This document shows, piece after piece, positions 1 through 8,621 of a stretch of DNA of 49,692 nt. The notes under the pieces were generated by a model. It did no database searches, had not been told where the DNA came from, and saw only the letters and a list, made by a program, of their open reading frames with translations. How positions within the stretch are numbered: the first letter of the stretch is position 1; every line of letters starts with the position of its first letter. Made by a program: the position numbers and the translations under genes. The DNA comes from Lachnospiraceae bacterium. GTDB taxonomy: Bacteria; Bacillota; Clostridia; Lachnospirales; Lachnospiraceae. Location: NCBI GenBank assembly GCA_017393285.1, contig JAFORL010000160.1:1-49692 (forward strand), given 5' to 3'.

Positions 1-36
1 CATCTTTTTTGCGATTCTATCACGTTCTCTACTCAT
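1..36 (-). CDS. Start of an unidentified gene running off the left edge
   Basis: Only the first 12 codons lie in the window (M-S-R-E-R-D-R-I-A-K-K-M). The ATG at 36 is preceded by AAAGGAG with a 5-base gap, a good ribosome binding site, so this is very likely a real start. Too little protein is visible to name it. It diverges from the aminopeptidase gene on the plus strand. Confidence 0.6.
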   Translation of the reverse strand, partial: MSRERDRIAKKM

Positions 37-481
37 ACGAACTCCTTTGCGACAAAGTTTTTCTTTTATTTTACTCTATCTGCTTCAAGTTTGCAGTAAA
101 TAAACGAATTTTGTGCGAAAAATTTTTACCTTTCAATACTGGTGATGATTGCGTGGGTGAAAGCTACAAGCTAACGCATGTAAATTGCTACGAGCGTGGC
201 AAAATAAATGTATTCATACGCTCCTGCACTGTAAAGTGAGCAGGGGGTATCTAAGCGGTTGCGATGAAAGTTCTTTTCAGTTGCATTTTTTTCTTTATCG
301 TTTATACTATTATTGAAGTTTTGTATTTCAGACAGAAATCACTGTCATTTCTTAACACGATCACCTGAATCAGACTTGAATCCAATATATAGGACTCATG
401 ATACGGTCTTGCACAAAGATGATATTTGAAACAGAAACAGCCAATAAGTTGCATTTCGTTTTTTTTGAAAGGAGCAAGAAA
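37..481. other. Divergent intergenic region with two adjacent hairpins
   Basis: This region separates the left-edge gene from apeB. It holds a hairpin at 192-223 (GAGCGT facing ACGCTC) followed at once by a second at 223-244 (CCTGCACT facing AGTGAGCAGG), then a plausible promoter at 281-308. A short open frame at 9-239 has no ribosome binding site and no recognisable protein, so I do not call it. The hairpins could belong to a leader or to an old terminator; nothing decides this. Confidence 0.4.
281..308 (+). promoter_or_regulatory. Probable promoter of apeB
   Basis: TTGCAT, a 16-base spacer, then TATACT. It lies about 175 bases before the apeB start codon, giving a long leader. Assigned on consensus match only. 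Confidence 0.45.
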
Positions 482-1774
482 ATGAATCATAAATTTATAC
501 AATCATTTATGCATTTTGTAGATGAATCACACACAGCATATCAAACAATAGAGGAATGTAAAAAACAGTTAAAAGAAGTAGGTTATCATGCACTCCCATT
601 TTCAAAATCCTGGAATTTAGAATACGGAAAAAAGTATTATACCTGTCCTTATGATACCATGCTATTTGCATTTGCAATTCCAGAATCAGTAACGCAATCC
701 ACTAGGTTTAGAATTATTTCTTCCCATACGGATTATCCTTGTTTTCGAATAAAACCCAATGCTGATTTATATGAGCATGGATTTCACAAGTTAAATGTAG
801 AGTCCTATGGTGGAGCTATTTTAAATACTTGGCTGGATCGGCCTTTATCGATTGCAGGAAAAGTTATGCTTGCAAGTCAACAAGCGTTTTGTCCGGAAAG
901 TCGTATCATTGATTTTCATCGTCCTATGCTTTCTATTCCTAATCTGGCTATTCATATGAATCACGAGGTAAATGCTGGCGTAGCGTTAAATAAACAAATT
1001 GATTTAATGCCTGTGATTGCATTAGGTGAAAAGGGAGAAAGTCCTTCCTTTGTAGAGATTTTAGCAAAAGAACTAGATGTAGAAGCAGATACCATTTTAG
1101 ATTACGATTTGTATTTATATGCAACAGAAAAAAGTTGTTTATGGGGAGCGAATGATGAATTTTGTTCTGCACCAAGACTGGATAATTTATCTTCTGTTTT
1201 TGGACAACTATATGCGTTGACACATTTGCCAGAAGATTTTCAACAGATCGCAATTAGTGCATTTTATGACAATGAAGAAGTAGGCAGCAAAACCAAGCAG
1301 GGAGCGGACTCTTCTATTACTTCTCTATTTTTAAATAAATTGATACAGGCCCTTTCCTTTCCAAGAGACTGCGCTTCTGATCTTTTATTTGAGAGTTTTA
1401 TGCTGTCAGCGGATGTGGCACATGCTACCCATCCAAATCATAGAGAAAAACATGATGTAACCAATTTAACAAAATTAAACCAAGGAATCGTGTTAAAGTT
1501 GAGCGGAACCCAAAGGTATGCAACGGATACTGCTGCCATCGCTATCCTCCAACAACTATGCCAAAAAGCAGAAATTCCATATCAGAAATTTGTTAATCGT
1601 TCGGATATTCCTGGAGGAAGTACCTTGGGAAGTTTGACTTCTTCTTGGCTTCCTATGCAGACCGTAGATTTAGGAATTCCGATTTTAGCTATGCATTCTA
1701 TTCGTGAAATGGCAGGTGTGCAAGATATAGCAAGCCTTTGTAAATTGTTTCAAGCTTTCTATACAGAAGCCTAA
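482..1774 (+). CDS. apeB: M18 family aminopeptidase (aspartyl aminopeptidase type)
   Basis: A 430-residue cytosolic metallo-aminopeptidase that would remove N-terminal residues, often acidic ones, from peptides. Family motifs are in order: the metal-binding HTD near residues 82-84, LDNL near 233-236, NEEVGS with the catalytic and metal-binding glutamates near 264-269, an A-D-V-A-H-A segment near 310 and GGSTLG near 380. The length is normal for M18. The frame is open from 398, but the start is placed at 482 because GAAAGGAG lies 7 bases upstream and the family similarity begins there. It stands alone and is followed after 18 bases by a large inverted-repeat structure before the convergent DUF1266 gene. 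Confidence 0.93.
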   Translation: MNHKFIQSFMHFVDESHTAYQTIEECKKQLKEVGYHALPFSKSWNLEYGKKYYTCPYDTMLFAFAIPESVTQSTRFRIISSHTDYPCFRIKPNADLYEHGFHKLNVESYGGAILNTWLDRPLSIAGKVMLASQQAFCPESRIIDFHRPMLSIPNLAIHMNHEVNAGVALNKQIDLMPVIALGEKGESPSFVEILAKELDVEADTILDYDLYLYATEKSCLWGANDEFCSAPRLDNLSSVFGQLYALTHLPEDFQQIAISAFYDNEEVGSKTKQGADSSITSLFLNKLIQALSFPRDCASDLLFESFMLSADVAHATHPNHREKHDVTNLTKLNQGIVLKLSGTQRYATDTAAIAILQQLCQKAEIPYQKFVNRSDIPGGSTLGSLTSSWLPMQTVDLGIPILAMHSIREMAGVQDIASLCKLFQAFYTEA

Positions 1775-1792
1775 AAGATGCCAGATATAAAA

Positions 1793-1916
1793 ATCCCCCC
1801 AAAGTATACCCGCTTTTTCTCATTCAGAGAAACCCACTTCCTCTATGTGAAGCATAGGGAAGCGTGATAGAAAAACCTGTTCACTAAGTTAACAGGTGGG
1901 TTTACTTTGAGGGGAT
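1793..1916. repeat. 124-bp inverted-repeat element enclosing three hairpins
   Basis: The ends, 1793-1811 and 1898-1916, form an inverted repeat matching at 17 of 19 positions (ATCCCC..AAAGTA.ACCC). Inside lie three further hairpins: 1816-1832 (TTTCTC/GAGAAA), 1837-1862 (CTTCCTCTATG/CATAGGGAAG) and 1876-1896 (CCTGTT/AACAGG). The folded form would be a four-way junction. It lies between the convergent ends of apeB and the DUF1266 gene, so it may act as a bidirectional terminator, be a structured RNA, or be a tiny non-autonomous mobile element. Confidence 0.7.
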
Positions 1917-1940
1917 AGTTGTTTTATGATGCTATCATAG

Positions 1941-1967
1941 AGCATGCCGCTTCGAAGCAAGCATGCT
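1941..1967. repeat. Small palindrome downstream of the DUF1266 gene
   Basis: AGCATG and CATGCT flank the inner palindrome GCTTCGAAGC. It resembles the small palindromes at 22122-22142 and 33666-33684 in having GCATG/CATG arms around a CGAAGC core. It lies 12 bases past the stop codon of the minus-strand DUF1266 gene and could also serve as part of its terminator. Confidence 0.45.
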
Positions 1968-1978
1968 TCTCTTATAAT

Positions 1979-3037
1979 CTATTTCTTTTCACGAAGTATA
2001 AATTCTCCATTTGCATTTCTTTCGTATACACTTCCAATTGGTGCATCTAGAATTTTTAGCAATTCTTTATCATAATTTGCAACATAGTTTAAATCAAATA
2101 CGCCAATATTGTTACGATCAGATAAATACGCAACGCTTTCATCTCCCGCCATAAATTTCCAACCAGAATCTGGAAAATTTGGATTAGGCAATTGTTTTTC
2201 AGCATATTGAATCGGTTGCATATCCATGCTTACACGATCTGTTACATAACAAGCAGCCGTTTCTTTCACTAAGGTTTCCTCTGCTTTAAATCCTTGGAAA
2301 TAATTCTTTGGAACATACCATGCATAATTTGCCCAAATACAATTATGTTCAGAGAAAAATAATTGGTCGATTGCATCTAAAATGACATCACACATATTTT
2401 TTACTTCTTCTTCATTGCCATTTTGCTCATATATGAAATAACAACCACCGCATACATAACTGATTGCAAAATCTGTCCAGTCTTTGTAAGTATGTAATGC
2501 CATCTCGCTGAAATCTACAATGATTTCGGTTGCCAATTTTTCATCAATATAGCCACACAAATAAGCCTCACGTACTAATTGGATACTTTCAGCTACATCC
2601 CAGGCAATATATCCTTTCAGACCAATAATATCTTCAAATCTCTTGGAAAATGCTTGTAAAGTTTCAAAACGTTTTCTATTTTCTTCTTTTAAATCATCCA
2701 GATTGAAAGTTGGTTTATTATTCCAATTACTCCAAAAATCAAAATATTTTCTACCACAACCATAGTGGCGAACTTTTGCCAAATAATTTACCACGCTTTC
2801 TTTGTCTGTTCCACCTTGTGTTTTGTGTGCAACATGTTGTTTTAATTTATCTATATCAGCATTATTGGTTGGCGCCAGCCCAACGGGATTGGTTTTTGAT
2901 AAAATAGAATGTACAGCAGTTAAACAAATGTTAAAATCTGCTCTGTTTAAAATCTTTTTTTCTCCAAATTGCGCAAATTCCAGTCTGGATTGCATGACCT
3001 TTATGTTGCGTATTACCTCATCTATTACCTTGCTCAT
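1979..3037 (-). CDS. DUF1266 protein with C-terminal DUF2185 (Imm33-like) domain
   Basis: A 352-residue soluble protein of unknown function. The middle (about 135-270) matches DUF1266, including AWDVAESIQLVREAYLCGYI and a Y-x-x-W-x-x-F segment. The last ~60 residues (DSGWKFMAGDE, then DLN, LLDAPIGS and ER) match DUF2185, the Imm33-type family often linked to bacterial toxin immunity. The N-terminal 130 residues are not recognised. GAAGGAG sits 10 bases before the ATG and a near-consensus promoter lies at 3108-3136, so it is a single-gene unit. No toxin gene is adjacent. The domain calls rest on remembered family patterns; an immunity role is only an inference. Confidence 0.75.
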   Translation of the reverse strand: MSKVIDEVIRNIKVMQSRLEFAQFGEKKILNRADFNICLTAVHSILSKTNPVGLAPTNNADIDKLKQHVAHKTQGGTDKESVVNYLAKVRHYGCGRKYFDFWSNWNNKPTFNLDDLKEENRKRFETLQAFSKRFEDIIGLKGYIAWDVAESIQLVREAYLCGYIDEKLATEIIVDFSEMALHTYKDWTDFAISYVCGGCYFIYEQNGNEEEVKNMCDVILDAIDQLFFSEHNCIWANYAWYVPKNYFQGFKAEETLVKETAACYVTDRVSMDMQPIQYAEKQLPNPNFPDSGWKFMAGDESVAYLSDRNNIGVFDLNYVANYDKELLKILDAPIGSVYERNANGEFILREKK

Positions 3038-3107
3038 GTATTATAGTCTCCTTCTCATTGTATATTTTCAGTATCATGTTATACGTTTATTACTACTGAC
3101 AATTTAC

Positions 3108-3136
3108 ATTATAACCATTTTTTTTCATACATGCAA
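3108..3136 (-). promoter_or_regulatory. Promoter of the DUF1266/DUF2185 gene
   Basis: On the minus strand: TTGCAT, 17-base spacer, perfect TATAAT. It lies about 70 bases before the start codon. Spacing and -10 are ideal for the housekeeping sigma factor. Confidence 0.75.
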
Positions 3137-3231
3137 GTGTAACCCCTTGTTTTGCAATAAACAGTTACATAAAATGCAACATAAGTTGTAATGCAATCAA
3201 CTACGATTTACAAAATTAATTCAAAAAAAAC

Positions 3232-4413
3232 TCATCTCCAAATTTTAAAATCAATAAATCTATTGTTGCTTTTCTTTTCTGCATCTTCTGCTGCCATAAT
3301 AGGTTTAATTACCCAAATTTTTTTATCAATAAAATAGTACACCTTTCCAATCTCCTGCCCTTTTTTGACTGCACCATTTATTTTTTCCCATTCGATATAA
3401 ACTTCTTGTAATTCGCTACCATCCATTAATAAGGTTGGATGATAAGATTTCGTTTTTACTGTGATATACCGGTTTTTCCATACTCTTCTTTTCTTTGGTA
3501 AAACAAACTTGGAATATAGCATCATTGGGGTAAAATGATGGATACCATATGTCATTAATTGTTTTGTGTCGCTCCATTTATAACTTTTGTTTGGCGGCCA
3601 TCCTGCAGCTAACGTGGCAGATACAAATAAAGAATTCCCCTGCTTCACAGCACCAGCAAAACAATAGCCTGCCCTATTAGTAAAACCTGTTTTTACACCA
3701 ACCGCACCTGGAAACATTTCTAAGAAAGCATTTTTATTGCTTACACAAAAACTTCTGTTGGTATTTTGTTCATGAAAGCTATATTTTTGTGTGGTAATTA
3801 TAGATTGAAACCTACTATTTTTCAGAGCATAAGCAGCTATTTTACACAAGTCCTCTGCTGTCGTGTAATGTCCGGTAGCATCCAATCCATTGGGCGTGAC
3901 GAAATGTGTATGTATGCAACCCAATTCTTTGGCTTTTTGGTTCATTTTTTTTACAAAACAGTCTACAGAACCTGCACAGCCTTCTGCCAAAGCTACAGCT
4001 ACATCATTATCACTCTCCAGCATCAATGGATAGAGCAAATCTTTTACGCAATACTTTTCCCCCTGTCGAATCTGTAATTTTACCTTGGGTTGTTTTTCGG
4101 CTTGGGCAGAAACGGTTATCATCTTTTCCAAATCATATTCTTCCAATATGAGCATGCAGGTCATAATTTTAGTTGTACTAGCCATAGGCAATTCTTGACG
4201 ACCGTTCTTTTCATATAAAATTCTACCGGAATTTCCATCTATTAAAGCCACGCTTTTCCCATAAGTTTGCAATTGCGGTTCTATTTTTTCGGTTGGGTGA
4301 TTGGTATAAACACGAGAAAAGGAAGTAGGTATCAAACCCACTTCCTTCTCTTTTGCATGAAAAAGTAAACTACTTCCTACTAAAACCAGTATCCATTTTT
4401 TTAAATATCTCAT
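3232..4413 (-). CDS. dacF: Serine-type D-alanyl-D-alanine carboxypeptidase (S11, PBP5/DacF family)
   Basis: A 393-residue extracytoplasmic enzyme that trims the terminal D-alanine from peptidoglycan stem peptides. An N-terminal hydrophobic segment (about 6-20) serves as export signal. The three penicilloyl-serine transferase motifs are present: STTK near residue 79, SDN near 134 and KTG near 241. The segment after about 300 matches the small beta domain of PBP5. The C terminus ends without an evident membrane helix, so anchoring may rest on an uncleaved signal. The ribosome binding site is weak. It precedes an unknown membrane protein and lies downstream of the long PBP, within a cell-wall cluster. 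The dacF name is by family; other S11 paralogues cannot be excluded. Confidence 0.88.
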   Translation of the reverse strand: MRYLKKWILVLVGSSLLFHAKEKEVGLIPTSFSRVYTNHPTEKIEPQLQTYGKSVALIDGNSGRILYEKNGRQELPMASTTKIMTCMLILEEYDLEKMITVSAQAEKQPKVKLQIRQGEKYCVKDLLYPLMLESDNDVAVALAEGCAGSVDCFVKKMNQKAKELGCIHTHFVTPNGLDATGHYTTAEDLCKIAAYALKNSRFQSIITTQKYSFHEQNTNRSFCVSNKNAFLEMFPGAVGVKTGFTNRAGYCFAGAVKQGNSLFVSATLAAGWPPNKSYKWSDTKQLMTYGIHHFTPMMLYSKFVLPKKRRVWKNRYITVKTKSYHPTLLMDGSELQEVYIEWEKINGAVKKGQEIGKVYYFIDKKIWVIKPIMAAEDAEKKSNNRFIDFKIWR

Positions 4414-4471
4414 ACCATAAACTCATTTGCTTTTTCCATAGTTTATGTACAGGAATAGATATTTTAGAACC

Positions 4472-4517
4472 CACTTTTATACATTGTGGTGCATACCAAG
4501 CATGCATGTCCGTTTAC
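4472..4517. repeat. 47-bp hairpin repeat, copy 1
   Basis: This segment aligns without gaps to 33648-33694, with about 37 of 47 positions identical. Its core folds as TGCAT..C / G..ATGCA around CAA. Two stem pairs differ from the other copy in a compensatory way. It lies between the dacF start and the end of the 199-residue membrane protein gene. Confidence 0.6.
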
Positions 4518-4529
4518 TTTGCCTATGTA

Positions 4530-5129
4530 TCATTTTGTTTTTTGGTTTTCTTTTGTAGTATTATTTTTCTTGTCATCTTGATCCCACTTATTTTTTAATT
4601 CCTGACTAAAAATAATATAGTAATATATGCCCGGTTTCGTGAATGCACCGGATTTTGTATTTACTAAATATTCTACAATTTGCACACGATTTTTACTTAA
4701 ATCCTTGCTATATTTCACTTCATGAATCGATTGCAAGGGTAGTATCTTTTTATTCAATAATGCATCTGTGTATCGCAATGATTGTTTACTATTGCCTTGT
4801 TCTATGTCTGCAATCACAGCTCTTGTTTTTTTATTCAAGGTACGTTCTAACTTTGTGTCAGCACTTGCCAATGTAATTTCATCCCGATCCATTGTGGTTC
4901 GTAATAATATTTTGCGTTCCCCACATTCTACACCATGAAAAGATATGCAGCTCTTAACAAAAACACTAAGAAATATAAGTGCGAAGCAAGTACAAAGAAT
5001 TCCAATCAATCGAAAATGAAAGGAAAGGATTTTTTTCTTGTTTTTACGTTTATAATTATCAATAGCAATTAAAATTCCTGTGATGACAAAAAACAAAATA
5101 CTAATTCCCAGTAAAATAAATATTGTCAT
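4530..5129 (-). CDS. Membrane protein of unknown function
   Basis: A 199-residue protein that I do not recognise. Two hydrophobic helices near the N terminus (about 3-23 and 42-62) are separated by a basic loop of the N-Y-K-R-K-N-K-K-K kind, so the ~135-residue remainder probably lies outside the cell. The C-terminal part is hydrophilic, ends in a Lys/Asn/Thr-rich tail and has no catalytic motif I can see. The start has an excellent site (GAAAGGAGGG). It sits between a class A PBP gene and a D,D-carboxypeptidase gene, so an envelope role is plausible by neighbourhood only. Confidence 0.7.
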   Translation of the reverse strand: MTIFILLGISILFFVITGILIAIDNYKRKNKKKILSFHFRLIGILCTCFALIFLSVFVKSCISFHGVECGERKILLRTTMDRDEITLASADTKLERTLNKKTRAVIADIEQGNSKQSLRYTDALLNKKILPLQSIHEVKYSKDLSKNRVQIVEYLVNTKSGAFTKPGIYYYIIFSQELKNKWDQDDKKNNTTKENQKTK

Positions 5130-5266
5130 TATAGCCCTCCTTTCTCATGGGCAAATCTTGAATCCTGTACTGGCATATACTCCCTGCAACTTGCCATAAA
5201 ACGAATTCATTTTTTTCATACAGGACTGGATTGCAAAAAGAGAAAAGTGACAGGAAAATGTATGTA

Positions 5267-8200
5267 TTATCCTACACTTTCTGCTTTTAAACGTTCTTCA
5301 TCTTGTTGTTGTCTCTCTTCTATTTCCTGATCTTCTTTTTCTTGATTTAACGTATTTTGTTTTGCAGTTGTCTCATTTTCTTTCTTTAATGCTTCTATTC
5401 GAGCTTTTTCTTTGTTATATGCCTTTAATAAATCATTATATTCGTCATATTTGACACAGGCAGATAAATATTTGGATGCTAAAGAAAGCATTTCATAGGT
5501 ATAATCTGTGACAGTGTCAGTCGTTGCAATGACTTCATTCAAAGCATTTTGAAAACGTGAAATGGTTAATTTCTTTTCTTTTTCTGCCGCTGCTGCCAAC
5601 GCCGCCTGCCGCGCTTTTTCCTTCTTTTCTTCAGCTATTCTGGTTTGCTCAATTTCATAGGCAGCCATAGCTTCTTTCCAATTTGTTAATTCGTCTGTTA
5701 AATCAGCGTATTTGTCTGCGACCCTCGTAGTATATGCAATTCGTTTATCGTCATCTGTTAATTTTGTACTGATTTGTAATGCTTTTTTATATTTTAGGTC
5801 TACCTGATAACAATCTTCTACTTTGGTTATTTCGAATTTTTCAAATGCAGTTACAATTTTTTCTGCTTCCTTTTCGGCAGCAGCTTCTTCTCTTGCTTGT
5901 TCCAGCAAAGTACGTTTGTTTTCCGCATAAATAGAAAAATAATCTGTTTTGCCCGTACTTGCTGTTGTAGGCTTTCCATCTGCACCAATATTCTTTTTTT
6001 GTATCGTATCTGGCTTGATGAAATTTTCTTTTTTCATGCCTTTGTGAATTTTCGTCATATAATCTTGCCAGATTTTTCCAGCATAAGTAGCACCATACAT
6101 ACCTGTAATGGATTTATTGTCGTCTCGTCCTACCCAAACAGCAGTCGTATACGTTGGGGTATATCCACAGAACCATCCATCCTTACTATTATTTGTTGTT
6201 CCGGTTTTACCTGCACATATTTGCCCCGAAATAGCACAATTTTTACCTGTTCCATATGGTAATTCCATGGTTCCTCTTAAGCAGCTGGTCATAAGCCATG
6301 CTGTATCTTCCGTATACACTTGATGAGAAGTTTTGGTATCTATATACAATACCCCTTCCCCCTGTTGTTTGATTTTTTTGATGCAACTTCTTTCAATATA
6401 CGTTCCGCCGGAAGCTAAAGTGGCATATCCCTTTGCCATATCTACCACACGAACACCATTGGTAAATCCACCAATGGAAATGGATAAATTGTTATTGTCT
6501 ACATAACTTAAGGAGGTAAAACGCATATTTGCTAAGTAGTCCATACCTGTATCAACACCAATTCCCTCTAAGGTTTGATAAGCAATGGTGTTAATAGAAC
6601 GAGCAATGGCTTCCCGCATGCTAATATTTCCTCGATATCCACCACCGGAATTTCTTGGTCCATTGGTGATTCTATGATCATTCATAATTTTGGAAGGATA
6701 ATAATCTCCGGTTTCAAAAGCAGGCGCATAATCCAACAAGGGTTTAATGGTACTACCTGGTTGGCGTTGTGCCAAATAAGCTCGATTATATTGGTCTTTT
6801 GTCCCTCGACCACCTACAATGGCAATGATAAAACCGGTTTCATTATCCACAGTAACTGCGGAACCTTGTACCGCATATCTTCCGTCTGTTTGTTTTTCAG
6901 TAAAACCAGTTAAAATAGAATCCACTGATTTTTGCAATTCTTTTTGTTTCTTTTTATTGAGAGAGGTGTAGATATCATATCCACCACTTCTAACTTTTTC
7001 TGATAACTCGCTATATTTTTCAGAGTATTTTTCTCTATAAGTGGTATATGCATTACGATTTTTAAATGTATACTGAAATTCAAATCCGTCTTGCTCCATC
7101 AATGCAATAACGGCACTATAAATGGCATAGCTGACTTGATAGCTTTCGTTCACTGCTTCTGTTCGGTTCTCTACCACTTGCATTTTGTCGGCCTTTGCCT
7201 CTTTGTATTCCGTCTCTGAAATAACGCCAGCCCGGAACATTTTTACAAGTACATTGTTTCTTTTTTCAATTGCACGCTCATAGTTGGCTACCGGATTATA
7301 TATACTTGGGCTGTTTGACATACCTACAATCATAGCCGCTTCTGAGATAGAAATATCGGAAGCACTTTTTCCAAAATAATATTGGCAGGCTGCTTCTACA
7401 CCATAGCATTGATTCCCATAGAAATTGGAATTTACATAAAATTCCATAATTTGAGCCTTGGTAAATTTTTTTTCTAAGTCGATAGCCAATAAAATTTCTG
7501 CCAGTTTACGAACATAGGTCTGTTCCGAAGATAACAATGTATTTTTTACTACTTGTTGTGTAATCGTACTACCACCTTGTGTAATCGCTCCACTATGTTT
7601 GAACAAGGCAACAGATGCTCTTGCCATTGCTGTGGGATCAACGCCTATATGTTCTTTAAAGTTTTTGTCTTCTACCGCAATATAACCTTCCTGTATATAG
7701 CGAGATACCTGGTTGATTGGAATATATTCGTAGTCAGCCGATGTAATCTCAGCTAATAATTTTCCTTTATCATCATAAATTCTTGTATTATTCAAATTTG
7801 AAAATGTTTCTGAAGACAAATTGGCGATACGGTCATATTCTGTTTGTCTAATATTCATATACAAAGTATGATAGCGGGCAAACAGAATGCCACCTGCTAT
7901 CACTCCAACTATGATTAGAACAACTATGAACTGAATAATAAAATGAAAGGTACGATAAAAGCCGGTTAAAACACAACGTATGATATTCCAGATACAAGAA
8001 ACCAAATGATAGCACAATGACTTTGGGGTTAATGGCTTTTTAACCGCTGCCTTTTTACCCTTTTGATGCTTTGTGCCATGATCTTGGTTTTCTTGCTCTG
8101 GTTTGATTTCTTGCATCTCCAATTGCAATTGTTCCATGGAAACTTTCTGTGTGTCTTGTGAATGATCCTCTTCTTCAAACTGTTCCACAAAAACTTCTTC

Positions 8201-8500
8201 CTCTTTTGGCATATCATCATAGATTTCTGATGTATTCTCAGGATTTGCTGCAAGACTGCTATCTTCTGTAGCATGAAAATTTGCATCATTGTCAGCTTTT
8301 ATATTTTCCAAATCCAGCGCATATGGATTGGTCGTTTCATTCCTATTGTTCATATGCATTGAAAAGTTTGTATTCTTTTCGAAATTTTCTTTCTCCAAGA
8401 ACTCCCAAGCATTTGGGGTATAATCAGATGTTTCTGGAATACTTGGAATATTTTCTAAATCCCTTTCTCTGTTTGTATCATTTCTTTCCTTCTCCTTCAC
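5267..8500 (-). CDS. Class A penicillin-binding protein (PBP1A type) with long cytoplasmic and C-terminal extensions
   Basis: A 1077-residue bifunctional peptidoglycan synthase. Residues 1-180 form an acidic, Asn/Glu-rich cytoplasmic tail, followed by one membrane helix (about 183-207). The glycosyltransferase 51 domain carries EDKNFKEH near 278 and GGSTITQQ. The transpeptidase domain carries STIK near 583, SIN near 636 and KTGTTNN near 765. After about 860 comes an Ala/Glu/Lys-rich, probably coiled-coil region of over 200 residues ending in a Gln/Glu-rich tail. Typical PBP1A proteins are 700-900 residues, so both ends are extended. The start is GTG, chosen because GGAGG lies 7 bases upstream. 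Confidence 0.92.
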   Translation of the reverse strand: MKEKERNDTNRERDLENIPSIPETSDYTPNAWEFLEKENFEKNTNFSMHMNNRNETTNPYALDLENIKADNDANFHATEDSSLAANPENTSEIYDDMPKEEEVFVEQFEEEDHSQDTQKVSMEQLQLEMQEIKPEQENQDHGTKHQKGKKAAVKKPLTPKSLCYHLVSCIWNIIRCVLTGFYRTFHFIIQFIVVLIIVGVIAGGILFARYHTLYMNIRQTEYDRIANLSSETFSNLNNTRIYDDKGKLLAEITSADYEYIPINQVSRYIQEGYIAVEDKNFKEHIGVDPTAMARASVALFKHSGAITQGGSTITQQVVKNTLLSSEQTYVRKLAEILLAIDLEKKFTKAQIMEFYVNSNFYGNQCYGVEAACQYYFGKSASDISISEAAMIVGMSNSPSIYNPVANYERAIEKRNNVLVKMFRAGVISETEYKEAKADKMQVVENRTEAVNESYQVSYAIYSAVIALMEQDGFEFQYTFKNRNAYTTYREKYSEKYSELSEKVRSGGYDIYTSLNKKKQKELQKSVDSILTGFTEKQTDGRYAVQGSAVTVDNETGFIIAIVGGRGTKDQYNRAYLAQRQPGSTIKPLLDYAPAFETGDYYPSKIMNDHRITNGPRNSGGGYRGNISMREAIARSINTIAYQTLEGIGVDTGMDYLANMRFTSLSYVDNNNLSISIGGFTNGVRVVDMAKGYATLASGGTYIERSCIKKIKQQGEGVLYIDTKTSHQVYTEDTAWLMTSCLRGTMELPYGTGKNCAISGQICAGKTGTTNNSKDGWFCGYTPTYTTAVWVGRDDNKSITGMYGATYAGKIWQDYMTKIHKGMKKENFIKPDTIQKKNIGADGKPTTASTGKTDYFSIYAENKRTLLEQAREEAAAEKEAEKIVTAFEKFEITKVEDCYQVDLKYKKALQISTKLTDDDKRIAYTTRVADKYADLTDELTNWKEAMAAYEIEQTRIAEEKKEKARQAALAAAAEKEKKLTISRFQNALNEVIATTDTVTDYTYEMLSLASKYLSACVKYDEYNDLLKAYNKEKARIEALKKENETTAKQNTLNQEKEDQEIEERQQQDEERLKAESVG

Positions 8501-8621
8501 AAAGGGACCTCCCTTCTCCTACTGCCATATTCCATGCAGGTGTCTACATTCCAAAGAAATAAGAATATGTTAGGATGCAGCTTTTTTCATTTGTATGATA
8601 CATCCATACTTTTTGTTATGA

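Noticed and set aside
9..239. 76-codon plus-strand frame at the left edge
   Set aside because: No ribosome binding site, no protein family, and it overlaps a credible start of a minus-strand gene and two hairpins.
398..481. Longer start of the aminopeptidase at 398
   Set aside because: Family similarity and a strong ribosome binding site both place the start at 482.
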